From positions 1-32,879 of the forward strand of contig NZ_FNID01000033.1 of assembly GCF_900103835.1 (NCBI RefSeq): a stretch of DNA of 32,879 nucleotides. The letters run 5' to 3'. The notes beneath the pieces are model-generated. The model ran no database searches, was not told where the DNA came from, and worked only from the letters and a program-made list of their open reading frames with translations. Numbering within the stretch: the stretch's first letter is position 1; each line of letters starts with the position of its first letter. The position numbers were made by a program, and so were the translations under genes. The stretch is from Acetanaerobacterium elongatum. Lineage in GTDB: Bacteria; Bacillota; Clostridia; Oscillospirales; Ruminococcaceae. This document shows positions 25,242 to 32,473 of the stretch, one piece after another.

Positions 25242-26297
25242 TTAATGATTATCCGACACCTTGATGAGCGTTTTGATAACATCCTGCGCATTGTTACCGG
25301 TATATTGGAAAGCTTCATCACTCTGAGAAAAGGGGAACTCGCGTGGAGCAATCCCACTTAAATCTATTTTGCCGGACGATACCGCTTCGATTAGCAGCGG
25401 ATAGATATTGCGATAACGGAACACCGGCCGGATATCTACTTCACGACGGGAAATTTCCAAAAAGCTATAGGGCACTTCCTGACTGATATTTCCCACAACA
25501 GTAATAACTCCGCCGCGTTTCACATACTTCCATGTATCCACCATGGTATAGGAGCTGCCGGCAGTCTCGAACACAATGTCACAGCCCTGACTGTTCGTGG
25601 CCTCCATCACTATCTGTTCCAAATCCTGATTCTTGGGGTTTACCACAATGTCTGCGCCAAACTGTTTGGCCTTGCTTAGGCGGTTATCCACCAGATCAGA
25701 AATGATAATCTTAGTTGCACCCAAAGCCTTGGCGGCAAGCAGCGTCATAATGCCAATGGTGCCGCTGCCCAAAATGCATACGCTCTTACCCATGGTAACG
25801 CCCCCGCGCTTGGCTGCGTGCATCCCCACGGCCAAAGGTTCCAGCATGGCACCTTCCTGTAGGGTCATGCTTTCCGGCAGTTTAAAACACATATCCGCCG
25901 GGTGTGTAAGATAATTCTTCAGTGCGCCATTGTAGGGGGGTGCCGCCATAAACCGCATATCCGGGCACAGATTGTATAAGCCGTTGCGGCAGAATTCGCA
26001 CTTGCCGCAGGGCACGCCAGGCTCCAGCGCCACACGGTCGCCTACGGCTAGCGTGGTTACTCCTTCGCCCAATTGCGCTACATAGCCGGAGCATTCATGC
26101 CCCAAAACAAAGGGGAATGGCGCAACCCTTTTGCCTATACGGCCGTGCTGATAAAAATGCATATCCGAACCGCAGATACCGCAGTACTCAATCTTTACCA
26201 CTACTTCTCCGGGCGCGGCTATCGGCATAGGCTCCACGGCCATCTCAATTTTCTGCTCAGCAATGAGCTGGGCAACACGATTCTCTTGATTTTCCAC
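25242..26297 (-). CDS. Zinc-dependent medium-chain dehydrogenase, polyol/sorbitol type
   Basis: 351 residues from GTG 26295-26297, which has AGAGGA 8 bases upstream; the frame is open further but without a ribosome site. Catalytic zinc ligands are in CGICGSDMHF and GHECSG, and the structural-zinc cysteines in CGKCEFCRNGLYNLC. The Rossmann motif GSGTIGIMTLLAAKALGA is followed by an acidic residue (IISDLVDNR), which favours NAD. It is close to sorbitol/xylitol/galactitol-phosphate dehydrogenases, which turn a secondary alcohol into a ketose. It is the last gene of the importer operon, so it probably performs the first intracellular step on the imported compound. This could be oxidation of a polyol to the ketose used by the transketolase/transaldolases (inference). 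Confidence 0.85.
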   Translation of the reverse strand: MENQENRVAQLIAEQKIEMAVEPMPIAAPGEVVVKIEYCGICGSDMHFYQHGRIGKRVAPFPFVLGHECSGYVAQLGEGVTTLAVGDRVALEPGVPCGKCEFCRNGLYNLCPDMRFMAAPPYNGALKNYLTHPADMCFKLPESMTLQEGAMLEPLAVGMHAAKRGGVTMGKSVCILGSGTIGIMTLLAAKALGATKIIISDLVDNRLSKAKQFGADIVVNPKNQDLEQIVMEATNSQGCDIVFETAGSSYTMVDTWKYVKRGGVITVVGNISQEVPYSFLEISRREVDIRPVFRYRNIYPLLIEAVSSGKIDLSGIAPREFPFSQSDEAFQYTGNNAQDVIKTLIKVSDNH

Positions 26298-26355
26298 GAT
26301 ACAAATCCTCTTTTCATTTTTGCGAGATCGGTGGATTTGCCACCCGTCTTTTGCT

Positions 26356-27105
26356 TTACCACCACTTGATCTGCGAGGTAACATATTCACGCAGTTTCAC
26401 AAACTCCGGCGAAGCAATATCACGCGGGCGAGGCAGGTCGATTACCAGTTCCTCCTTGATAGTGGTCGGCTTTTGCGAAAGAATCAGGCATTTATCGGCC
26501 AGATATACCGCTTCCTCTACGTTATGCGTAATAAAAATAACCGTAGAGCCCGTGGCTTTCCATAGCTTGATTACTTCATCTTCAAGATAGTAGCGCATTT
26601 TAATGTCCATCTGGCCATAAGGCTCATCCATCAAAAGCAGATCAGGATGCATGGCAAAACTGCGGCCAATAACGATACGCTGCACCGTGGAGGCAGACAG
26701 CTGATGCGGATAAGAGTTGCGTACCTTCTCCAACCCCAGAAGGCCTAAGATTTCCTCGGTACGCTCCTTGATGAGCGCCTCAGGGGCTTTTTTCAGTTCC
26801 AAACCGTAACGGATATTTTTTTCCACCGTCAACCAAGGGAGATGGGACGGGTTTTGAAAAACAAAACTCAGGTTATGCTTTTTAGGGTCTGCAGGCTCGC
26901 CGTCAACCAGAATTTCGCCAGATGTCAGCGGGAACAAACCCACCAGACACTTGAGGAAGGTGGTTTTTCCGCACCCGGTTGGGCCAACGATGCAGACAAA
27001 GTCGCCCTTTTTAATGTCAAAGGACACATCATCAAGAACCTTCAGATCACCGAAGCACTTTGTTAGATGCCGGACCTTGACTTTTAGGTTTTCGTTTTCA
27101 CTCAT
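26356..27105 (-). CDS. NitT/TauT-type ABC transporter ATPase 1 (degenerate signature motif)
   Basis: 249 residues. Walker A is GPTGCGKT (41-48), Q-loop Gln84, Walker B LLLMD with catalytic Glu161 (DEPYGQMD), and the switch His194 (FITHNVEEA) is normal. The signature motif is LSAST (136-140) instead of LSGGQ/LSGGM. The family drives SsuABC/TauABC-like import of sulfonates, nitrate or vitamin precursors. The ATG has AGGAGG 9 bases upstream and follows ATPase 2 by 19 bases. Its defects complement those of ATPase 2, which suggests a heterodimer with one working and one degenerate ATP site. Confidence 0.88.
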   Translation of the reverse strand: MSENENLKVKVRHLTKCFGDLKVLDDVSFDIKKGDFVCIVGPTGCGKTTFLKCLVGLFPLTSGEILVDGEPADPKKHNLSFVFQNPSHLPWLTVEKNIRYGLELKKAPEALIKERTEEILGLLGLEKVRNSYPHQLSASTVQRIVIGRSFAMHPDLLLMDEPYGQMDIKMRYYLEDEVIKLWKATGSTVIFITHNVEEAVYLADKCLILSQKPTTIKEELVIDLPRPRDIASPEFVKLREYVTSQIKWW

Positions 27106-27124
27106 CTATTTGTTCCTCCTGATT

Positions 27125-27880
27125 TCACAGTACCAGGTCCGTGTTGTTGACAATTTCGTTGCGCAGCTTAAGGAAGGCAACGTCTGTATAATTGCGGGGA
27201 CGAGGCATCTCCGGTACGTATTCCTTTTTTACGCCGGTAGGATGACCGCCCAGCAGTATAATCCGATCGCCAAGATAAATGGCCTCTTCCACGTTGTTGG
27301 TTACAAATATAACAGTACGCTTATCCTGCTCCCACATACGCAAGATTTCATCTTCCATGGAGTAACGCGTCTGTGCATCCAGTGCACCGAATGGCTCATC
27401 CAAAAGCATAATGTCAGACTCTGTTGCATAGGCACGGGCTATGCCCACACGCTGCTGCATACCGCCGGAAAGCGCCTGCGGCAACGCATTTTCAAACCCC
27501 TGCAGACCCACCAGTTCAATGTATTTTTGCGCAGCCTGCTGGCGTTTCTCTTTAGGGGTTCCCTTAAACTTCTGGTTCACCTCTACGTTGCCCATAACAG
27601 TTTTCCAAGGGAACAGCGCATAGCGTTGGAATACGATGCCCAGATTGCCCATTTCGGGGCGGCCGTCGGTAAATTCAACCTCACCTTCGGTGGGCTTATC
27701 CAGATCTGCCATGATGTTCAGCAGAACTGTTTTGCCGCATTGGCCTGGGCCAAGCAAAACAAGAAACTCATTTTCCTTTACGGTAATATTAATATTCTTC
27801 AGTACCTCAACAACCTTATTCTTCTGATAAAAGGTCTTGGAGAGGCCGCGAATAATTATTTTGTCTTTTTGAACTGCCAT
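27125..27880 (-). CDS. NitT/TauT-type ABC transporter ATPase 2 (switch His replaced)
   Basis: 251 residues from ATG 27878-27880, which has GGAAGGAG about 10 bases upstream and overlaps the end of the permease gene by 25 bases. A longer frame to 27955 would overlap it more and has no ribosome site. Walker A is GPGQCGKT (44-51), Q-loop Gln85, signature LSGGM (137-141) intact and Walker B LLDEP with Glu162. The switch-loop His is Asn195 (VTNNVEEA). In a heterodimer its intact signature would complete the ATP site of ATPase 1, while its own site would face the broken LSAST signature. Confidence 0.88.
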   Translation of the reverse strand: MAVQKDKIIIRGLSKTFYQKNKVVEVLKNINITVKENEFLVLLGPGQCGKTVLLNIMADLDKPTEGEVEFTDGRPEMGNLGIVFQRYALFPWKTVMGNVEVNQKFKGTPKEKRQQAAQKYIELVGLQGFENALPQALSGGMQQRVGIARAYATESDIMLLDEPFGALDAQTRYSMEDEILRMWEQDKRTVIFVTNNVEEAIYLGDRIILLGGHPTGVKKEYVPEMPRPRNYTDVAFLKLRNEIVNNTDLVL

Positions 27881-28635
27881 GGGCACAGCACTCCTTCCAT
27901 TTTCGAAAGAAACGTCGAAAGCAGCGCACTCACGATACCAATTGCAAGCATGCATACTACGATCAATGCGGTATCACCGCTTTCCTGACCACGAACAATC
28001 AGGAAGCCTACACCTTGGCGGGCTGCGATCATTTCGGCGGCAACCACGCACATCCAGCCACTGGAAAGTGCTGTGCGGATGCCGGCCAGGATGGCGGGGA
28101 TGGTAGCGGGGAATGCCACATCAATCAGCAGTTGGCGGCGGTTGGCACCCAACGCCTTGCCCGCGCTGATCAGCAACGGATCGATAGCACGAATACCGGC
28201 ACTGGTATTCAGCACAATGGAGGTGAATGCGCCAATAAATACGATAACGATTTTTGCGGTTTCTCCAATACCGAACCAGATGATAATCATCGGAATCCAC
28301 GCAATAGGAGGAATGGGACGGATAATTTCAAACAGCGGCCCAAAAAATGCGTTGAACTTAGCGCTCCAGCCAAGCCCTATACCCAACGAAATACCGATGG
28401 TTACCGCGAATACAAATGCAATCAACACGCGGCGAAGGCTGACCCAAATATGCACTGGCAGCGTAGCCTTGGAGATTGGTGCCGACATTACTTCAATAAA
28501 GCGGGTGAAAGTGGCCGGAGGGGTGGGAAGCATGGTGCCTTCCATATGTGAAACCGCCACCCAACCCACTACAAACAGTGCCAGCGCAGACACGGAAAGC
28601 AGCCCATAGAGAACCTTTCTTATTTTATCATTCAT
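27856..28635 (-). CDS. NitT/TauT-type ABC transporter permease 2
   Basis: 259 residues with about six membrane helices of the BPD_transp_1 type. The EAA-like coupling loop is GKALGANRRQLLIDVAFPATIPAILAGI. RPIPPIAWIPMIIIWFGIGE is the conserved segment of SsuC/TauC-like permeases. The ATG has GGAGG 8 bases upstream, lying inside the 3' end of permease 1; only 3 bases separate the two genes. Its end overlaps the start of ATPase 2. It is paralogous to, but clearly different from, permease 1, so a heterodimeric pore is likely. Confidence 0.9.
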   Translation of the reverse strand: MNDKIRKVLYGLLSVSALALFVVGWVAVSHMEGTMLPTPPATFTRFIEVMSAPISKATLPVHIWVSLRRVLIAFVFAVTIGISLGIGLGWSAKFNAFFGPLFEIIRPIPPIAWIPMIIIWFGIGETAKIVIVFIGAFTSIVLNTSAGIRAIDPLLISAGKALGANRRQLLIDVAFPATIPAILAGIRTALSSGWMCVVAAEMIAARQGVGFLIVRGQESGDTALIVVCMLAIGIVSALLSTFLSKMEGVLCPWQFKKTK

Positions 28636-28638
28636 TGT

Positions 28639-29424
28639 TTAGTACCTCCACGGTGCGACTTTCTTTTCAAACAAGCTAAGAACCCATCCCATTAATGCGC
28701 CCACGATGCCAATGGTAATCATGCCAACCAGAATGATGTCGGGGCGAATGAGGTTACGTCCGATTTGAATCATATAGCCCAAGCCCTCGGTGGAAGCCAA
28801 CATTTCGGCTGCAACCAGTGTGGACCATGAGGCAGCCAGCGAAACGCGAACGCCGGTAAACACCATGTTCATAGAAGACGGGATGCAGATAGTGGTGAAT
28901 ATCTGCCATCGTGTTGCACCGTAGGTTTGCGCCACGTCTATCAGGGTTTGATCTGTTAGCTTAATACCCAGATAAGAGTTTACCACGCAGGGTACAAATG
29001 CCGAGATGAAAATGATGAACACCTTTGCCTGAAAGCCAATGCCCAAAGTAAGGATAACAATAGGAATCCACGCAATCGGCGGGATAGGACGAATTACTTC
29101 AAACAGCGGCGTAAAGAAAGAGTCCATGGCTTTGTAATAGCCCATCACCAGCCCCAGCGGTACGCCGACGACAACAGCCAAAATAAAGCCAAAGAGAGAA
29201 AGCTTGATGCTGGAAAGGAAATGCACAAACAGGGTTGAGCCATCCGGCTTTGTATTGTACAGCTTATAGATGAGTGTCTGAACCACCTTAGTCGGTGTGC
29301 AAAGGTTTCTCTCTGAAATGATGCCCACTCGTACTACAATCTCCCATATTCCAAAAAACAGCACCAGGCCTAGGATAGTCAAAATCAATAGCTGACGTTT
29401 TTGATCTTTTTTCTTATTATCCAT
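28639..29424 (-). CDS. NitT/TauT-type ABC transporter permease 1
   Basis: 261 residues from ATG 29422-29424, which has a GGGTGA ribosome site; a TTG at 29436 is the alternative. About six membrane helices. The EAA-like loop is AQTYGATRWQIFTTICIPSSMNMVFTG, and the conserved segment RPIPPIAWIPIVILTLGIGF is shared with permease 2. It follows the binding-protein gene after a hairpin-containing gap and is coupled to permease 2. Confidence 0.9.
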   Translation of the reverse strand: MDNKKKDQKRQLLILTILGLVLFFGIWEIVVRVGIISERNLCTPTKVVQTLIYKLYNTKPDGSTLFVHFLSSIKLSLFGFILAVVVGVPLGLVMGYYKAMDSFFTPLFEVIRPIPPIAWIPIVILTLGIGFQAKVFIIFISAFVPCVVNSYLGIKLTDQTLIDVAQTYGATRWQIFTTICIPSSMNMVFTGVRVSLAASWSTLVAAEMLASTEGLGYMIQIGRNLIRPDIILVGMITIGIVGALMGWVLSLFEKKVAPWRY

Positions 29425-29467
29425 AAGTTCACCCAATCTGTTGTTCTAACCTGTTTTTTCTACTTAT

Positions 29468-29497
29468 AGGCAAGAGGAGCATATGCCCCTCTTGCCT
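29468..29497. terminator. Intercistronic hairpin after the binding-protein gene
   Basis: A 30-base near-perfect palindrome with 10-base arms (29468-29477 and 29488-29497) around GCATATGC begins 9 bases after the stop of the binding-protein gene. It has no T-run on the minus strand. It probably protects the upstream mRNA or partly attenuates, giving more binding protein than permease, a common arrangement in ABC importer operons. Confidence 0.55.
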
Positions 29498-29506
29498 GAG
29501 ATGTAT

Positions 29507-30688
29507 TTAGTTGAGCTTAATACCGCGGCGCGCGCACAGTTCTTCTACGAAGCTGCTGTCAATAAAGTTACTGCTCATCAGCTTCTGCTTGCCGCTTTCT
29601 TCAATTGTACCAGTGTACACAAAGAAGTCCATCAGAGCCTGCATTGCGATGTCTGCCTTACGTTTGCCAACATCGCCCTTGTACCAATCCACCCAGGTTT
29701 GCAACGTAGGCAGCGGACGGTTTGCAGCACACTTAGTCGCAACCTCCAGTGTCTGCTTTACGCCGTTTTCATCGCCTACATCCTTCATAGCCTGACCGTA
29801 GGCTGTTAAATCTGCACCGTATTTTTCACATTCGGTGATATAAATGTCTAAGTATTCCAACAGTTCGTCATGCTTTTCTTTAATGGCTTTTTCAGAAGCA
29901 ACGATAACGGTGGGCAGGTCTGCGCCGGTAGCTTCACTGGAGGATATCTTCTTCCAGCCTTCAGCCTCTGCATCAAAGCCCTGGGGATCCCACAGGCAAA
30001 CGATGTCGGCTTCGCCGGCCTTAAACGCTGTAAATGCCTGCGGAACACTCATATCAATGAGCTTTATGTCACTTGTGGTTAGCCCTAACGCCTTAAGGGT
30101 TGCAACCAATGTAAAATGAGCGGTTGATGAGGTGGGGCACAGAACTGTCTTGCCGCGCCATGCATCGGCATTGCCATAAACATCGGGGTGATCTTTCACC
30201 TGGCCGGAGATCTTGGTGATTTCGCTATCCGGACGTGCCCAAATGGTAACAGCCTTGTTGTCTGTAGAGCCAAAGCCGATAACATGTACACCATAAGCGA
30301 TACCGCCATTGATAGCAGGCGGTGAACCCATAGTGCCTACTTCCCATTCGTCTGCGCCCAGCGCCTCGTTCTGAGCAGCGCCGCCGGTGAACATGATAAC
30401 ATTAAAATCCATACCGGCTTCTTTAAACTTTCCATCCTTGATGCCCAGCCATGCCGGCAGGGTGTGGCTGTAAGGCTGACCGCTGGCAGTAAGGCTGCCA
30501 AGCTTTTTGGCCTTTTCTACAACGCCGGAGGATGTCGTACTGGGTGCTGCGCTGGATACTGTGCTGGATTCTGTCGTGCTGGATGCTGCGCCGGAAGAGC
30601 TGCACCCTGCAAGTACTCCCATTGCAAGAACAGCGACCATGCAGATGGCAACGAATTTCCGGAATCTGCTGTTAAAGATTTTTTTCAA
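29507..30688 (-). CDS. NitT/TauT-type ABC transporter substrate-binding lipoprotein
   Basis: 393 residues. A lipoprotein signal has lipobox LAGC with Cys29 as the lipid-attachment residue, then a Ser/Thr-rich linker to ~55. The two-lobed NMT1/SsuA-like fold shows PAWLGIKDGKFKEAGMDF, GSPPAINGGIAYGV, WRGKTVLCPTSSTAHFTLVATLKALGL, and AFKAGEADIVCLWDP. It captures the substrate outside the membrane for the two permeases. The family binds taurine, alkanesulfonates, nitrate, thiamine precursors and some aromatic acids; the ligand here is unknown. It starts at TTG 30686-30688 with GGAGG 7 bases upstream. It is the first gene of its operon and divergent from the ROK regulator. Confidence 0.88.
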   Translation of the reverse strand: MKKIFNSRFRKFVAICMVAVLAMGVLAGCSSSGAASSTTESSTVSSAAPSTTSSGVVEKAKKLGSLTASGQPYSHTLPAWLGIKDGKFKEAGMDFNVIMFTGGAAQNEALGADEWEVGTMGSPPAINGGIAYGVHVIGFGSTDNKAVTIWARPDSEITKISGQVKDHPDVYGNADAWRGKTVLCPTSSTAHFTLVATLKALGLTTSDIKLIDMSVPQAFTAFKAGEADIVCLWDPQGFDAEAEGWKKISSSEATGADLPTVIVASEKAIKEKHDELLEYLDIYITECEKYGADLTAYGQAMKDVGDENGVKQTLEVATKCAANRPLPTLQTWVDWYKGDVGKRKADIAMQALMDFFVYTGTIEESGKQKLMSSNFIDSSFVEELCARRGIKLN

Positions 30689-30783
30689 GTTCTTTCCTCC
30701 CTAAAATTCATTATACTTCTAAACTTGTTTTCACAAATTTCGAATTCAATGTTTATAGCCTCTAGAAGCAAGTGAAGCAGACA

Positions 30784-30808
30784 AGCTAATTATTTAAAAT
30801 GATTAACT
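30784..30808. promoter_or_regulatory. AT-rich candidate operator in the leader of the importer operon
   Basis: AGCTAATTA-N8-TGATTAAC lies just downstream of the predicted start of the binding-protein transcript. It shares AGCTAATTA with the palindrome upstream of the lower operon (25013-25037). It may be a ROK binding site; the similarity is short and the base composition AT-rich, so caution is needed. Confidence 0.35.
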
Positions 30809-30822
30809 TTCTGTCTAATCAT

Positions 30823-30851
30823 AGTATACTGTTTAGTCCATATGACGTCAA
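30823..30851 (-). promoter_or_regulatory. Promoter of the importer operon
   Basis: On the minus strand TTGACG (30846-30851) and TATACT (30823-30828) have exactly 17-base spacing. The leader to the TTG start of the binding protein is about 128 bases. I see no known riboswitch in it. Confidence 0.7.
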
Positions 30852-30864
30852 TCGACAATAAAGT

Positions 30865-30899
30865 CAATTAATTTTCTTAATAATTGTGCAATTTCACAA
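30865..30899. promoter_or_regulatory. Two candidate operator palindromes in the divergent region
   Basis: CAATTA-N10-TAATTG (30865-30886) lies just upstream of the importer promoter. Partly overlapping it is TTGTG-CAATTT-CACAA (30884-30899), which is close to the TGTGA-N6-TCACA form used by CRP/FNR-type proteins. One may bind the ROK regulator and the other a global factor. Assigned from symmetry and position only. Confidence 0.4.
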
Positions 30900-30927
30900 C
30901 TAATATAAAATTTTGTTGTTTTTCCTC

Positions 30928-30979
30928 TTGCATATTACATCCAATGCTCCTATAATTTATTTAAGTAATACACTTAAAT
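30928..30979 (+). promoter_or_regulatory. Promoter and autoregulatory operator of the ROK gene
   Basis: TTGCAT (30928-30933) and TATAAT (30951-30956) have 17-base spacing on the plus strand. Directly after the -10 box is a perfect palindrome ATTTAAGT-N5-ACTTAAAT (30959-30979) covering the predicted start of transcription, a natural place for autorepression. Confidence 0.65.
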
Positions 30980-31064
30980 GCTCTGATGTAGCCATCATAA
31001 TTAAAAGTTCTAACCAAGGTACCCCGTACAAGTGGAGGGCCGTGAACTGTAAGGAGTGTATCCC

Positions 31065-32279
31065 ATGAAACCTGTGGGTGTTAACATGATAAATGTCAAG
31101 CAGATTAACCGCAAGTCTGTTCTGCAGCTGCTGTTGCGTTCCGGCCCGCTATCCCGCACCGACCTTGCCGCAGAACTGAACCTGACCACTGCTACCCTTA
31201 CCTCCATTTGCAGCGATTTTTTGCAAAAGAGATTGCTCCTGGCTTCTAATAAAAGCAGAACGCAAACACTAGGCAGACAAAAATGTCCGTTAGAGATAAA
31301 CCCCTCCTATAAGTATGTACTAGCCATCAGTTTGCACTACACCGGCCATGTGATTGCCATAACCAACCTTCTGGGTGATCCGGTCGCCATATCGGAATTC
31401 AGCCTGCCCCGTCCCTACACCGCCGTTGCCTTTCTAAAAGAACTTGCCAATACCTGTGTGCGTCTTTTATGGGAAAACAACATCCCCTGCGAGAAGGTAT
31501 TGGGTGCAGGCGTAGGCATGATTGGTTCTGTCAATCAGGATAAGGGCATCAGCCTTCATCCGTTTAAGATCTTTGAGGAGGATCAGGTACCCATCCGCGA
31601 TATTCTGCAGGCCGAGTTCCCCTTTCCGGTGTGTGTAGAAAACAACATGTGCGCCTACCTTAATGCAGAATATCTTTTTGGCAGCGCACAGGCCAGCAAT
31701 GTACTGGCCATCAAATGGGGGCCCGGCGTAGGCTCCGCTTCCTCCATTGATGGGCAGATCTGCAAGGATCATCTGTATCATTCGGCAGAAGTTGGTCATA
31801 CCTATTTTTATACTTCATCCAACCGGCTGTGCAAATGCGGCCGCAAGGGCTGCTTGGAAACAGGTGTTAATCTGGACCGATTTGTGGAAGTTATTCAGTC
31901 TCTGCTGCCGAACCAACCTGCTCTGCAGGCTGTACAGCAAAAATGTGGTGATCCCTCTTTTGAAAACATAGAGACCTATATTGGTGCCGATTGTACCGCC
32001 TTAACCGAGCAGATTCGGCCTTTGATTCACGACTTTGCCATCGGTGTTAGTAATGCTATTCAAGTATTTTCCCCCGATCAAGTCTTATTATTTGGTGTGC
32101 TGTTTGAATCGCCAAACATCGCTGAAACTTTTTTGAATGATATCCTGCAAATTAATCCATTGCTTTCACGCAAGCTATTTTGCAAAAGTGCATTGGGCTG
32201 GAGAAAGGAATACTTAGGGCCGGCGGCTACTGCCATCAATATTTTTTTGGTGGAAACCGGAGGAAATCTGCCGGAGTAA
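31065..32279 (+). CDS. ROK family transcriptional regulator (NagC/XylR/Mlc type)
   Basis: 404 residues from ATG 31065, which has AAGGAG 8 bases upstream; the GTG at 31056 overlaps the ribosome site. The N-terminal winged helix-turn-helix at ~15-60 contains SVLQLLLRSGPLSRTDLAAELNLTTATLT. The ROK sugar-binding domain has GVGMIGSV, GPGVGSASSIDGQI, the zinc-site His in AEVGHT and the Cys motif CKCGRKGCLET. The usual sugar-kinase ATP loop DxGxT is absent (LAISLHYTGHV), so it is a regulator and not a kinase. It is divergent from the importer operon and probably represses both operons until a pathway sugar binds. It is a sugar sensor, which fits a carbohydrate-like ligand for this locus. Confidence 0.9.
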   Translation: MKPVGVNMINVKQINRKSVLQLLLRSGPLSRTDLAAELNLTTATLTSICSDFLQKRLLLASNKSRTQTLGRQKCPLEINPSYKYVLAISLHYTGHVIAITNLLGDPVAISEFSLPRPYTAVAFLKELANTCVRLLWENNIPCEKVLGAGVGMIGSVNQDKGISLHPFKIFEEDQVPIRDILQAEFPFPVCVENNMCAYLNAEYLFGSAQASNVLAIKWGPGVGSASSIDGQICKDHLYHSAEVGHTYFYTSSNRLCKCGRKGCLETGVNLDRFVEVIQSLLPNQPALQAVQQKCGDPSFENIETYIGADCTALTEQIRPLIHDFAIGVSNAIQVFSPDQVLLFGVLFESPNIAETFLNDILQINPLLSRKLFCKSALGWRKEYLGPAATAINIFLVETGGNLPE

Positions 32280-32407
32280 CAGATTATGGTACCCCGCTTT
32301 GTTGGCATTTTTGAAAGAAACAGTCGGCGTACAAGCTTATGCATATTGCGGGGCACACCTCTGCTTCCACAATATTGATTTTCTTCCGCTCACAAAGCGT
32401 TCTTAAT

Positions 32408-32461
32408 AACCTCCCTTTGCTTTTGTGCAGTTGCCAGACCGCACAAGAGTAAAGGGAGGTT
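32408..32461 (+). terminator. Terminator of the ROK gene
   Basis: An 11-base stem AACCTCCCTTT/AAAGGGAGGTT (32408-32418 and 32451-32461) with an inner TTGTGC/GCACAA stem is followed by TTTATT. It is also usable on the minus strand by the transposase relic. Confidence 0.7.
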
Positions 32462-32473
32462 TTATTGTCGGCC

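Noticed and set aside
110-30688. Link between the acylase (taurine release from bile acids) and the taurine-type importer
   Set aside because: The genes are 28 kb apart with no shared regulation, and Tyr82 argues against bile salt hydrolysis; it remains speculation.
30689-30822. Riboswitch in the leader of the binding-protein gene
   Set aside because: The leader is about 128 bases and AT-rich, but I find no conserved aptamer such as the thiamine or SAM type.
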